Numbered from the stretch's first letter, positions 1 to 12,000 are shown. The stretch: DNA of 48,212 nucleotides from Nocardia pseudobrasiliensis NBRC 108224 (GCF_001613105.1 NZ_BDBS01000070.1:1-48212); one strand, 5' to 3'. Translations and numbers: made by a program. Notes: a model not told the origin generated them from the letters alone.

Positions 1-3000
1 GTGATCGCGCGCCAGGCTCATCAGCCCGGCATGGGTCCGCGCGTCCACCGCGAACGGCACCCGTCCGCCCGCCAGGCTCGCGACCGCGGGCCGCGGGCGA
101 TCGGTCGGCAGGTCGAGCAGATCCGGCAGTCCGGCCAGTTCGCGACGCCAATACGAGATCTGCTGGGCGGCAATCGAATCCGGATCCGATTCATCGCCCA
201 GGACGGCGCGCTGCCACAGCGCGTAGTCGGCGTACTGCACCCGCAGCGGCTGCCAGGCGGGGGCCTCCCCCGCGATGCGCGCGGCGTAGGCGATCATGAC
301 ATCGCGCACCAGCGGGCCCATGGACGAGGCGTCGGCGGCGATGTGGTGCACCACGACCCCGAGCACGTACTCCGGCGTGGGCGCGTCCGAAATGCGCAGC
401 AGCCGAACGCGAACCGGCACCTCGGCGGTCACATCGAACGGCGTCGCCGCCAGCGCGTACACCGCCGCGGCCACGGCGTCGGCCGTCACATCCTCGACGG
501 TCACGCCCAGGCGGGTGTCCGGCGGCAGGATGACCTGCGCCGGGCCCTCGGGAGTTTCGGGATAGATCGTGCGCAGCACCTCGTGCCGCAGGATCACATC
601 GTCGAGCGCGTCCGACAGGGCGTCGGTATCCAGCTCACCGCTCAACCGCAGCGCGAACGGCAGGTTGTAGGCCACCGAACCGTCGGCCTGATCGAACCGG
701 TTGAGGAACCACATGCGCCGCTGCGCCAGCGACAGCGGCAGCCGCTCGGGCCGCCGCACGCCGCCCAGTGCCACGGTCGGGCGGGCGTGGGTCTGCGATT
801 CCACGGCCGCGGCCAGCCCGGCGACGGTCGAGGTCTCGAACAGCGCCCGCACGGGGATCCGGCTCTCGAGCAGCGCGCCCAGCCGGGCGACCACCCGGGT
901 GGCGATCAGCGAATTGCCGCCCAAAGCGAAGAAGTCGTCGTCGGCGCCGACCCGGGCCACCTCGAGCACATCGGCGAACACCTCCGCCACCATTTCCTCG
1001 ACCGGTGTCGCGGGAGCGCGGAATTCGCGCGCCGCGAACACCGGTTCGGGCAGCGCGCGGCGATCGAGTTTGCCGCTGGCATTGAGCGGGAACGCCTCCA
1101 GCGCCACGATGGTGGCCGGAACCATGTATGCGGGCAGGGTTTTCGCGATCGCGTCGCGCAGTTCGTCGGCGTCGATCCGATGACCGGGTACCGGCACCGC
1201 GTAGGCGACCAGCTGATCACCCAGCGCCGACCCCATCACCAACGCCACGGCCTGACTCACCGACGGCTGACCCAGCAACGCCGTCTCGATCTCACCCAAC
1301 TCGATCCGCTGACCACGGAACTTCACCTGAAAATCGGTGCGCCCGAGGTAATCCAGCCGCGCGGGCAGTTTATCGGTCGCATCGCGCCAGACGACCAGAT
1401 CGCCCGTGCGATACATGCGCGAGCCGATATCGGAGAACTCCGCGGCCCCGAAGGGGTTGGCCACGAACCGATCCGCGGTCAGATCCGGCCGCCGCACATA
1501 ACCGCGCGCCAACTGATCACCCGCGAGATACAACTCACCCGGCACACCCGCCGGCACCGGCCGCAACCGCGAATCCAACACGTAGACCCGAGTGTTCCAC
1601 TGCGGCAGACCGATCGGCACACTCGACCGGTCGGTGTCGCGGGCCTCCCAGTAGGTCACCGAGACCGCGGCCTCGGTGGGCCCGTACAGATTGTGCACCT
1701 TCGCCGGGCAGACCAGGCGCAGCGCCTGCACGGTCTCCGGCGGCAGCGCCTCACCGATGACGAAGATGTCGCGCAGCGTCGGGCAGGCGCCCGCGGTCAG
1801 ATGCGCCGCGAAGACGGTGAGCATGGACGGTACGAAGTCGGTGACCGTGACCTGCTCGGCCGCAATGGTTTCCGCGACGTACACCGGATCCCGATGTCCA
1901 TCGTGGGTGGCCACCACAAGCTTCGCGCCCGTACGCAGCGGCATGAAATAGCCCCACAGCGACACATCGAAAGTGGTCGCCGTCTTCTGCAGATACACAT
2001 CACCCGGCCACATCGGGTACTGCGCGAGCATCCACTCGGTCTGATTGTGGATCGCGCCGTGCGAGACGGCCACGCCCTTGGGGCGGCCGGTGGAGCCCGA
2101 GGTGAAGATGACATACGCCGGATGCTCGGCCCGCACCGGGGCGAGGAGTTCGGCGTCGGCGATCGGACCGGCCGGATAGAGCGACAGGTCGAGGCGATCG
2201 ATCTCGATCGGGTCCGGTCCCGCGATCGCGACCCGGTCGCGGGCGGTGGTCAACACGCACAGCGGCCGAGCCGTATCGAGGATGTGCGCGATGCGGTCGG
2301 CCGGATGATCCGGATCCAGCGGCACGTACGCACCACCGGCCGCCACGATCGCGTACATGCCGACGACCAGATCCAACGACCGGCGAATCGCCAGTCCCAC
2401 CAGGGTCTCCGGACCGACGCCGCGCGAAATCAGCAGCCGGGCAAGGCGGTTCACCCGGGCGTCGAATTCGGCGTAGGTGAGCGATTGCCCCTCGTAGCTC
2501 ACCGCGACCGAGTCCGGGAATGTGGTCACCGCCCGGCGGTAACCGTCGAGCAGCAGCTCCGGCGCGATTTCATGGCGGGTCTCGTTCCAGCCGTACAGAA
2601 TTCGGCCGCGTTCGACCTCGGAGAGCAGGTCGATCGCGCCGACCGGACGTTCGGGCTCCTCGGTGACCGCGGTCAGCACCCGCACGAACCGATCGGCGAA
2701 ACGGGCGATGGTCGCCTGGTCGAACAGATCGGTGGCATAGGTGAACAGCGCCGAGAAACCGCCTGGACCGCTGTCGTCCTCGCGCGGCACGATCGTCAGC
2801 TGCAGATCGAATTTGGCGACCGCACCGTCGAATTCGACCGCGCGCACCGACAGATCGGGCAGTTCCAGATGCGGCTTGTCCATATTCTGAAAGAACAACG
2901 CCACCTGGAACAACGGATGATGCGCTTGCGAACGCACCGGATCCAACACCTCGACCAACCGCTCGAACGGCAACTCCGCATGCGAGAACGCCCCGAGATC

Positions 3001-5832
3001 GGACTCCTTCACCACCGCCAGCAAATCCGCGAACGAACCGGCCGCGTCGACCCGGGTCCGCAGCACCAAGGTGTTGACGAACATGCCGACGAGCTCGTCC
3101 AATTCGCGCTCACCGCGCCCGGCCACCGGGGTGCCGATGGTGATGTCCTCGGTGGCCGACAACCGCGCCAGCAGCACCGCGAACGCCGCATGCGCGGCCA
3201 TGAACAGCGATGAGCCATTGCGCTGCGCCAATTCGAGCAGCCGCGCGTGAATCTTGGCGTCGACCTCGAAGCCGTACTCCCCGCCGCGACCGGAGGCCAC
3301 CGCGGGCCGCGGCCGATCCGCGGGCAGATCCAGCCGATCGGGGATACCCGCCAAAGCCGTACGCCAGTAATCGATCTGACGCGCCGCCACCGAGTCGGCA
3401 TCGGATTCGTCACCCAGTACCGCGCGCTGCCACAGCGTGTAGTCGGCGTACTGCACCGGCAGTGGCTCCCAGCCGGGTGCCCCACCCGCGCGCCGGGCCA
3501 GATACGCGGTCATCAGATCGCGCACCAGCGGCGCGACGGACGCGCCGTCGGCCGCGATGTGGTGAATCGCCACGGCCAGCACATAATCGGATTCGGCCGA
3601 GCCGGAATCGAGCTGCAGCAGCGCGATCCGCAGCGGCACCTCGGCCGTCACATCGAATCCCGCGAACGCGAACGCGCCCAGCCAGTCCTCGATCTCGTCG
3701 GGGGCGATGGGTTTGGCCGCGACATCGGGCAGGGCGCGCTCGGGCGGCAGCACGACCTGGTAGCCGGTGCCGTCCACGGCCGGGTAGATCGTGCGCAGCG
3801 TCTCGTGCCGTTCGACCACATCGGCGACCGCGGCCTGCAGCGCGTCGATGTCGAGCTCACCGGTCAGACGGATCGCGAACGGGATATTGCCCGCCGCCGA
3901 GGCGGTATCGAACCGGTTGAGGAACCAGACCCGCTGCTGCGCGGGTGAGAGCGGTATCCGCGCCGGACGCGGCATGGGCTCGAGCGCGATGCGGCCGCCC
4001 ACGTCGGTGAGCGCGGCGATCGCGGCGGCCAGCAGGGCGACCGTTGGCGCGTCGAAGATCAGCCGCGGCGGCACGCGGGTGCCCAGCGCCGCGGCCAGGC
4101 GTGCGGCGACCTGCGTGGCGATCAGCGAATTGCCGCCCAGTTCGAAGAAGTCATCGTCCGCGCCGACCGGCGTTGCCGGGCCGAGCAGTTCGGTGAACAC
4201 CTCGGCCACGAGTTCCTCGGCACGACCGGATGGCGCGCGGAACTGCCTGGTGTGCAGGACCGGCGCGGGCAGGGCCGTGCGATCGAGTTTGCCCGCCGGG
4301 GTCAGCGGGATCTCATCGATGAGCATGACGCTGGTGGGCACCATATGCGCGGGCAGCGAGCGACCCGCGAAGGCGATCAGCTCCGCGGCGTCGATCTCGG
4401 GCGCGGTGGCGTGCACGTAGGAGACCAGCACCGTCGCGCCGCTGGGCAGCGCGTGTCCGAGGGTGACGGCGAAATCCACCGATTCGTGCGCGGCCAGCAC
4501 GGCATCGATCTCACCCAGTTCGATCCGGAAGCCACGGATCTTGACCTGGAAGTCGTTGCGGCCCAGGTATTCCAGCTCACCATCGACCGTCCGGCGCACC
4601 AGATCCCCGGTGCGGTACAGGCGCGGGGGCGCGCCCTCGGTCTCGGCGAAGGGGTTGGCCACGAAGCGCGCGGCGGTCAGCTCGGGTCGCGCGTGATAGC
4701 CGCGCGCCAACAAGGCACCACCCACGTACAGCTCGCCCACCGCGCCCGCGGGCACCGGCGAAAGCCGGTCGTCGAGAATGTATTCGGTGACCCCGCGGAT
4801 CGACCGGCCGATGGTCACCGACGCGTCGGGATCCAGTGGGCCGCCGATATTGGTCGCGACCGTCGCCTCGGTCGGGCCGTAGGCATTGAAGAACTGCCGC
4901 CCGGGCCCGTCGACATCGGCCGGAATCGTCCAGCGCCGCACCAGTTCCGGCGGGCAGGTGTCGCCGCCGACCACCACCACGCGCAGCCGGTCCAGTCCGG
5001 CCGGATCCACCGAGGCCAGCGCGGCCGGGGTGACGAAGGCATGGGTGAGCTGCTCGCGGGCCAGCAGCGCCGCGAGTTCCTCGCCACCGAGCACCGACGG
5101 CGCGGCCACGACCATGGTGGCACCGCCGCCGAGGGCGAGCAGCAGTTCCAGGATCGACGCGTCGAATGACGGCGTCGCGAAATGCAGTGTGCGCGAACCA
5201 CTGTCGACGCGATAGCGCTCTCGCTGCTCATCGCACAGATTCGACAGTCCGGCCTGGGTCACCACGACGCCCTTGGGCTTGCCGGTGGAGCCGGAGGTGT
5301 AGATCACATAGGCCGGATGTTCCGCGCGCAGCGGGCGCACGCGGTCCTCGTTGGTGACCGGTTCGGCCGAGCACCGTTCCAATGTGGTGCGAATACCGCC
5401 GTCGACGGCCAGCCATTCCACGCCGCCGGGCAGCCGGTCGCGCACCGACGATATGGTCAGGCCGAGCGCCGCACCGGAGTCGGTGACCATATGCGCCACC
5501 CGCTCCGGCGGATAGTTCGGATCCACCGGCACGAAGGCCGCGCCGGCCTTGGCGACCGCCCATACCGCGACGACGGATTCCACCGAGCGCGGAATGCCGA
5601 GCGCCACCCGGTCCTCCGGCCCGATACCGCGTTCGATCAGCAGTCGAGCCAATCGCGTGGATCGTTCATCCAATTCGGCGTAGGTCAGCTCCGCCAACCT
5701 GGCGTTCGCGTCCGCGAATACCAGCGCGATGCCATCCGGATTCGCCTCGACCGCCGTGCTCATCAGGCGCGGCAGCGTCGTGACGCGCGCCCGTCGAACC
5801 CTGGTCGGCCGCTGACGTGCAGGGCGCGTCAT
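1..5832 (-). CDS. NRPS, third subunit of the assembly line (A-T-C-A-T-C..., C-terminus outside window)
   Basis: Continues the peptide chain made by the two upstream NRPS proteins. The reading frame is open to the window edge, giving 1944 residues with no stop. Order: A1 (about 20-530, with YTSGSTGKPKG and NAYGPTE), T1 (GGNSL, phosphopantetheine Ser569), C1 (HHIAADG at 757-763), A2 (about 1065-1590, FTSGSTGRPKG, NLYGPTE, SGKLDRR), T2 (Ser1641), C2 (about 1695 to the edge). Aligned by eye to GrsA, the A1 pocket reads D-A-L-F-V-G-A-V-A, which suggests an aliphatic residue. A2 reads D-V-W-D-F-I-L-V-S, which I cannot assign; only its first three positions and L322 resemble serine codes. C2 has HHIAADA instead of HHxxxDG. 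The N-terminus is Arg-rich and precedes an A domain directly, so the last C domain of the preceding protein must serve this A1. The ATG at 5832 matches the N-terminal layout of the two paralogues; GGAG lies only 3 nt upstream, and the start overlaps a short upstream ORF. A release domain may lie beyond the edge. Confidence 0.93.
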   Translation of the reverse strand, partial: MTRPARQRPTRVRRARVTTLPRLMSTAVEANPDGIALVFADANARLAELTYAELDERSTRLARLLIERGIGPEDRVALGIPRSVESVVAVWAVAKAGAAFVPVDPNYPPERVAHMVTDSGAALGLTISSVRDRLPGGVEWLAVDGGIRTTLERCSAEPVTNEDRVRPLRAEHPAYVIYTSGSTGKPKGVVVTQAGLSNLCDEQRERYRVDSGSRTLHFATPSFDASILELLLALGGGATMVVAAPSVLGGEELAALLAREQLTHAFVTPAALASVDPAGLDRLRVVVVGGDTCPPELVRRWTIPADVDGPGRQFFNAYGPTEATVATNIGGPLDPDASVTIGRSIRGVTEYILDDRLSPVPAGAVGELYVGGALLARGYHARPELTAARFVANPFAETEGAPPRLYRTGDLVRRTVDGELEYLGRNDFQVKIRGFRIELGEIDAVLAAHESVDFAVTLGHALPSGATVLVSYVHATAPEIDAAELIAFAGRSLPAHMVPTSVMLIDEIPLTPAGKLDRTALPAPVLHTRQFRAPSGRAEELVAEVFTELLGPATPVGADDDFFELGGNSLIATQVAARLAAALGTRVPPRLIFDAPTVALLAAAIAALTDVGGRIALEPMPRPARIPLSPAQQRVWFLNRFDTASAAGNIPFAIRLTGELDIDALQAAVADVVERHETLRTIYPAVDGTGYQVVLPPERALPDVAAKPIAPDEIEDWLGAFAFAGFDVTAEVPLRIALLQLDSGSAESDYVLAVAIHHIAADGASVAPLVRDLMTAYLARRAGGAPGWEPLPVQYADYTLWQRAVLGDESDADSVAARQIDYWRTALAGIPDRLDLPADRPRPAVASGRGGEYGFEVDAKIHARLLELAQRNGSSLFMAAHAAFAVLLARLSATEDITIGTPVAGRGERELDELVGMFVNTLVLRTRVDAAGSFADLLAVVKESDLGAFSHAELPFERLVEVLDPVRSQAHHPLFQVALFFQNMDKPHLELPDLSVRAVEFDGAVAKFDLQLTIVPREDDSGPGGFSALFTYATDLFDQATIARFADRFVRVLTAVTEEPERPVGAIDLLSEVERGRILYGWNETRHEIAPELLLDGYRRAVTTFPDSVAVSYEGQSLTYAEFDARVNRLARLLISRGVGPETLVGLAIRRSLDLVVGMYAIVAAGGAYVPLDPDHPADRIAHILDTARPLCVLTTARDRVAIAGPDPIEIDRLDLSLYPAGPIADAELLAPVRAEHPAYVIFTSGSTGRPKGVAVSHGAIHNQTEWMLAQYPMWPGDVYLQKTATTFDVSLWGYFMPLRTGAKLVVATHDGHRDPVYVAETIAAEQVTVTDFVPSMLTVFAAHLTAGACPTLRDIFVIGEALPPETVQALRLVCPAKVHNLYGPTEAAVSVTYWEARDTDRSSVPIGLPQWNTRVYVLDSRLRPVPAGVPGELYLAGDQLARGYVRRPDLTADRFVANPFGAAEFSDIGSRMYRTGDLVVWRDATDKLPARLDYLGRTDFQVKFRGQRIELGEIETALLGQPSVSQAVALVMGSALGDQLVAYAVPVPGHRIDADELRDAIAKTLPAYMVPATIVALEAFPLNASGKLDRRALPEPVFAAREFRAPATPVEEMVAEVFADVLEVARVGADDDFFALGGNSLIATRVVARLGALLESRIPVRALFETSTVAGLAAAVESQTHARPTVALGGVRRPERLPLSLAQRRMWFLNRFDQADGSVAYNLPFALRLSGELDTDALSDALDDVILRHEVLRTIYPETPEGPAQVILPPDTRLGVTVEDVTADAVAAAVYALAATPFDVTAEVPVRVRLLRISDAPTPEYVLGVVVHHIAADASSMGPLVRDVMIAYAARIAGEAPAWQPLRVQYADYALWQRAVLGDESDPDSIAAQQISYWRRELAGLPDLLDLPTDRPRPAVASLAGGRVPFAVDARTHAGLMSLARDH

Positions 5833-5903
5833 GCGCTCCACCCAGCCCGCAGACGGTGAGTCGTCTCGTGTTGCAAATCTCCCCAGCCCCCGACTGCGAG
5901 CAT
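5829..5903 (-). CDS. Possible 24-codon leader ORF, coupled to the third NRPS gene
   Basis: This short ORF runs from an ATG to a TGA that overlaps the NRPS start codon as ATGA, the usual sign of translational coupling. An AAGG sequence sits 10 nt before its ATG. The NRPS start itself has a badly spaced GGAG, so ribosomes ending here could re-initiate on the NRPS. The predicted peptide has two Trp and no recognisable family. The remaining intergenic stretch up to 6022 has no other gene that I can see and is less GC-rich than its surroundings. A chance ORF of this length is quite possible; the overlap and the spacing are the only support. Confidence 0.35.
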   Translation of the reverse strand: MLAVGGWGDLQHETTHRLRAGWSA

Positions 5904-6022
5904 CAAGATGAAACCTTCTGTGCGCTTACGTAGAACCTTCGCAATCTTGCCTTGCCCGGGCTGTTAGCGCATCCCTGCTGGTGACGCACGCCCTAAGGTT
6001 CAGGGTCACGAAATGTCAATAG

Positions 6023-9000
6023 CTATTTGCTATCTCCAGGAAGCAGTTCCTCGATGGTCAGGACGACCTCGGCCGCACCGAATTCGGACACCGGGCTCGG
6101 GCCCTGTTCGATCACCACGGCCCGCAGGTCCTCGAGCGGTTCCGGATCCAGCTGGGCCAGTCCGACGCCGTCGGTGAACAGGTGCGTCACCCATTCATCG
6201 GCCAGCGCCTCGGTAGTGGTATCAGCGGGCACCACCAACGACGCACCGGTGGCTCCGGCCGCGACGATCTCGAGCACACCCGCGACCGAATCCGCCCGGC
6301 CCTGCCGGAATGTCCGCGATTCGAAAGTGAGCTCGGTCCGCGACCGTACGCGATCCACCGCGACGGCGAGTCCGTCGTAGCCGAGCACGGTCGCCTCGGT
6401 GACGAAGGCCGGATCGACGCCGCGCAGCGCGCGGGTGCGATTGGCGTAGGTGACCGGTCGCGCCGATTCCCCGGCGATCTCGGCGACCACGCCCGGATCG
6501 TCGAGCACCAGCCAGTCGATGCCGCCGGGCTCTCCGGCCCGGGTCGCGGCCGTGGTGAGTCCCACCTTGATCTCGAGCGCGGCGGGCAGCGCGGCGCCAT
6601 CGCTCACCGGCACCACGGCCGCGCCCGCCTTGAGCACGGCCCAGGTGGCCACGGCCGCCTCCACGCCGCGACCGAGCCGCAGCGCGACACCGACACCCGG
6701 ACCGCAGCCACGTCCGATCAACACCCGGGCCAGACGCGATGAGCGAGCATCGAGTTCGGCGTAGCTGACCGCATCCTCGCCGAAAGCCAGGGCGGGTCCA
6801 TCCGGATCATCCTCCACGGCCGCGGCCAGCGCCTGCGCCAGCGTGGTGCCGATGGTGGCGGCGGCCTCGACGGGTTCGGCGTATTCGGGTTCGGCGCGGT
6901 GTTCCTGCTCGTCGAGCAGGTCGATCGCGCCGACCAGAATCTGCGGATCGGCGGCGACCGCGGTCAGAATGCGCTCGAAGCGACGCCCCAGAGCCTGCAC
7001 GCTGGATTCATCGAAAAGATCGGTCGCATAGGTCAACACCGTGATCAACTCACCCGGCGTACCGTCCACCCCATACTGCGGCTCGACGGTAACCTGCAGA
7101 TCGAACTTCGCCGCCACCGCATCGGTATCCAGCCCGGCAATCGTCAAACCCGGCAACTCCAACGCGGGCTGCTCGGTGTTCTGGAACGACAGCACCACCT
7201 GAAACAAACTCTGCGCCCCCGACCGACCCGGCGCGACCACCTCGACCACCCGCTCGAACGGAATATCGGCATTCGCGAACGCGGAAAGATCCGCCTCCCT
7301 GGCCTTCTCCACCAACTCATGGAACGTATCGGCGGTACTGACACCGGTCCGCAGAGCCAACGTATTGACAAACATACCGACCAAATCATCCAACGCACGC
7401 TCACCACGACCCGCGATCGGCGTACCGACCACGATATCCGCACTACCGGACTGCCGCGCCAACAGCACCACCAACGCCGCATGCACAACCATGAACAGCG
7501 ACGAATTATGCTCACGCGCAACCCGAACCAGACCCTCATGCACCGCAGCAGGCACCAGGAAGCCGACCGCGCCACCCCGCATCGACGGCACCGACGGACG
7601 CGGACGGTCCAGCGCGAGCACCGGGCCGGTGGACAGCCCGGCCAGCTGTTCGCGCCAGAACTTCAACTGCTTCGCGGCAACCGAATTCTCATCGTCATCG
7701 CTGCCTATGACGGTGCGCTGCCAAATCGCGAAGTCCGCGTACTGCACCTCGAGCGGAACCCAACCCGGGTCCCCACCCTGACTGCGAGCCACATACGCGG
7801 TCACCAGATCACGAGCCAACGGAGCCATCGACGCACCGTCACCGGCAATATGATGGACGACCAGGGCCAGCAGATATTCCTGACCGCTCTGCAGCAGCAG
7901 TCCACGCACCGGAACCTGCTGTGTCACATCGAATCCGGTCGACATCAGCTCGGTAATACGACCCATCGGATCGACAGTGGTCTCCACCACCAATCCGTCG
8001 GGCAGCGCCTCACTCGCCGACAAAATCTCCTGATACGGCAGCCCGCCCGGACCACCGGCCGGATAGCGCGTGCGCAAGACCTCGTGTCGCTCGACCACAT
8101 CGGCGACCGCCCGCCGCAACGCGTCCACATCGAGCGCACCGGACAGCCGGATCGCCAACGGGATATTGTACGAAGGAGATTCGGGATCAAGCTGATTGAT
8201 CACCCACATCCGCTGCTGCGCCAACGACAACGGCACCCGATCGGTACGCGCAGCCGGGCCCAGCTTCAGCCGCACCGCTCCCGCCGCTGCGCCGGGCACG
8301 ATACGGGCAGCGAGCAGCGCGACCGAGGACGCCTCGAACAGTTCGCGCACGGCCAGATTCGCATCCAACGCCTCATTGATCCGCGCGACCGCACGAGTAG
8401 CCAACAGCGAATTACCACCCAAAGCAAAGAAGTCGTCATCCAAACCGACCTCCCCCACACCCAGCAGATCACCGAACACATCGGCCACCGCCTGCTCGAT
8501 CGGCGTACCCGGCGCACGATAGACAGCCGAGCCGAGGAACTCCGGCGCGGGCAGCGCCCGGCGGTCGAGCTTGCCGTTGGGAGTAAGCGGCAGCACGTCG
8601 AGCACCACAATGGCGTCGGGAATCATATAGCCGGTGAGGAATTCGCCCACCTCGGCGCGCAGCGCGGCCGAATCGAGCTCCACGCCGCCCTCGGCCACCA
8701 CATAACCCACCAGCCGATCACCGGCATGCTCATCGGCCCGCACGATCACCACGGCCTGACTCACACCCGAGCAGCGCAGCAGCGCCGCCTCGATCTCACC
8801 CAGTTCGATACGGAATCCACGCAGCTGAACCTGCTGATCGCTACGCCCCGCGTATTCCAGATTCGCTTCACCATTGAATCCGGCCCAGCGACCGATATCG
8901 CCGGTCCGGTACATCCGCGCGCCGGGCGGACCGTACGGATCGGCCACGAACCGGGATGCGGCCAGCGCCGGGCGGCCGAGATATCCGCGCGAAAGCTGTT

Positions 9001-12000
9001 CGCCCGCCACATACATCTCACCGGCCACCCCGACCGGCGCGGGATGCAGCCGATCGTCGAGCACATAGGTCTGCAGACCCGGCAGGGCCCGGCCGATCAC
9101 GCTGGCCGGGCTGTCGCACAGCCGCTCGTCCAGCTCCAGGAACGATACGTGCACCGTGGTCTCGGTAATGCCGTACATATTGATCAGCTGCGGCGCGTCG
9201 GAGGCATGCCGCTCGTACCAGCGTTGCAACTGCCGCAGATCCAGCGCCTCGCCGCCGAACACCACGTAGCGCAGCGCGAACTTACCCGCGTCCGCATGCG
9301 CGGCCCGATCGGCCTCGGCCAGCTGGTAGAAGGCGGAAGGCGTCTGGTTGAGTACGGTCACCTGTTCGCGAATCAGCAACTCGCGGAACAGCTCCGGCGA
9401 TCGGGAAGTCAGATAGTCGACCACCACGACCGCGCCGCCGTTGGCCAGCGCGCACCACAGCTCCCACACCGAGAAGTCGAAGGCGTAGGAGTGGAACAGC
9501 GTCCAGACGTCGGTCTCGTCGAATTCGAACAGCAGCTGGGTATTGGCGAACAGCTCCAGCACATTGCGGTGCGAGACGCCCACGCCCTTGGGCACACCGG
9601 TGGAACCGGAGGTGTAGATGACATAGGCCAGATTCTCCGGTCGCAGCGGCGCGATCCGGTCGGCATCGGTGACCCGATCGTCGGTGTAGCCGTCGGCCTC
9701 CGACAGCAGCATGATCGGAATATCGGTGTCCGGCAGCGAGTCCCGCATCTCGGCCGTGGTGAGGATGCAGGTCGGAGCGGCATCGTTCAGCATGAACTCC
9801 AACCGCTGCGCCGGATAGGTGGTGTCGATCGGCAGATAGCCCGCACCCGAGGTCAACGTGCCGAGCAGTGCGATCGGCAGGGCCTCGTCGCGCGGAACCG
9901 CCACGGCCACCAGGGTTTCCGGTCCCGCGCCCCGGTCGATCAGCGCCCGCGCCACCCGATTGGCGCCCCGCTGCATCTCCCGGAAGGTGACCCCGGTTTC
10001 GCCGAATCGGATCGCGACCGCGTCCGGACGTCGACGCGCCTGCGTCGCGACCAGATCCGCCAGCGTGACCGACGGCACCTCGACGCCGGGCGAATTCCAT
10101 TCGCGCAGTACCAGTTCGCGCTCGCCCGGAGCCAGCACGTCGATATCACCGACCACCGCGCCCGCATCATCGGCCACCGCAGCCAGCACCCGGCGGAAAC
10201 GATCGGCGAAATCCTGCACCGTCGCCTCGTCGAACAGATCGGTGGCATAACTGAACGCCGCCGACATACCCAGCGGCACACCGTGCTCATCGATCCGCTC
10301 GGCCAGCGTCAGCTGCAGATCGAACTTCGCCAGCGGCACCGACATATCCACACCCGACACCACCAGACCCGGCAGCTCCAGATGAGTCTGGGCCAGATTC
10401 TGGAAGGTCAACATCACCTGGAACAGCGGATGCCGACTCGTCGAACGCACCGGATCCAACAGCTCCACCAGCCGCTCGAACGGCACATCGGCATGACCGA
10501 AGGCTTCCACATCGATCCCACGGACGGTGCCGAGCAGACCCTCGAAACGGGCGGCCGGGTCGACATCGGTGCGCAGCACGAGGGTATTGACGAACATGCC
10601 GATCAGATCGTCCAGCGCCGCCTCGCCACGACCCGCGACGGGGGTGCCGATCGCGATGTCGCGAGTGCCCGACAGTCGGGCCAGCAGCACCGCCAACGCG
10701 GCATGCACGACCATGAACAACGTTGAATTGTGCTGGTGTGCCAGGCGATTCAACGCCGCATGCACACCGGCGTCGATCTCGAAGTCGAAGGTCGCGCCAT
10801 GATTGGTGGCGATGGCAGGGCGCGGCCGGTCGGCGGGTAGATCCAACTGGTCGGGCAGCGCGGCCAGGGTGCGTCGCCAGTAGTCGATCTGCTGCGACAG
10901 CAGCGATTCCGGATCGTCCTCGACGCCGAGTGTCTCGCGCTGCCACAGCGCGTAGTCGGCGTACTGCACCTCGAGCGGGGTCCATTCCGGCTGGCCACCG
11001 CGGACGCGATCGAGGTAGGCGGTCATGAGGTCGCGGGTCAGCGGGGCCATCGAGAAACCATCACCCGCGATGTGATGCACCACGCACACCAGCACATAAT
11101 CACTGCCGGACAGCCGAATCACCCGCAACCGCACCGGCGGAGCCGTGGTCACATCGAACCCGGCGGTCACCGTCTCCGCGACCAACCCGAACACCTCGGA
11201 CTCACTCGCATCGACGACCGGAAGCTCCGGCACCGCACGAGAATCCGACGCCGAAAGCACCAACTGGTAACCCTCACCATCAAGTTCGGGATACACCGTC
11301 CGCAACACCTCGTGACGCTCCACCAGATCCCGCACCGCCGCCCGCAGGGCGTCCACGTCCAGGCTGCCGGTCAAGCGAACCGCGACCGGGATGTTGTTGA
11401 CCGCACTGGCCGGATCGAACCTGTTGAGGAACCACATTCGCTGCTGCGCGTAGGACAGCGGAATCCGCTCGGGGCGCGGCATCGGGCGCAGTTGCTGCCC
11501 GGCGGCCGAACCGGCATGGCGCTCCACGCGTTCGGCCAGCGCGGCCACGGTGGACGCCTCGAACAACAACTGCACCGGCACCCGCAGATCCAACGCCGCA
11601 CCGATCCGCGCGGCGGCCTGCGCGGCCAACAACGAATTACCACCCAACTCGAAGAAGTCGTCGTCGACGCCCACCCGCCCCGGATTGTCCGGGGTGCCCG
11701 GCACGAGCAGCGCGGCGAATACGTCCGCGACGATCTCCTCCACCGGCGTGACCGGTGCGCGGAATTCCCGTGCGACGAAAGTGGGTTCGGGCAACCGCGC
11801 CCGATCCAACTTGCCGACCGGCGTCAGCGGAATCTCATCGAGCACCATGATCGAAGCCGGAATCATGTACGCGGGCAACGACTCCGCGAGGAATTCCGCC
11901 AGCGCACCGGTGTCCAGGGCGGCTTCCCCGCGCGGCAGCACATAGGAGACCAGCGCGGTCGCGCCCGAGGGCAGCGTGCGGCCCAGGGTGGCGGCGTAGT

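Noticed and set aside
1..3213. Long plus-strand open frame rich in Arg, His and Gln opposite the third NRPS gene
   Set aside because: Antisense shadow of GC-rich NRPS coding sequence; no family resemblance, and the minus strand encodes clear A, T and C domains throughout.
6018..6027. AATAGCTATT palindrome at the stop codon of the second NRPS gene
   Set aside because: Perfect but only 10 bp, with no U-tract or spacing to suggest a terminator or operator.
6899..10726. 1275-codon plus-strand open frame opposite the second NRPS gene, with similar ones at 11072-13174 and 18004-20259
   Set aside because: Same shadow effect; the recurring low-complexity Arg/His/Gln composition is the complement of repeated NRPS motifs.
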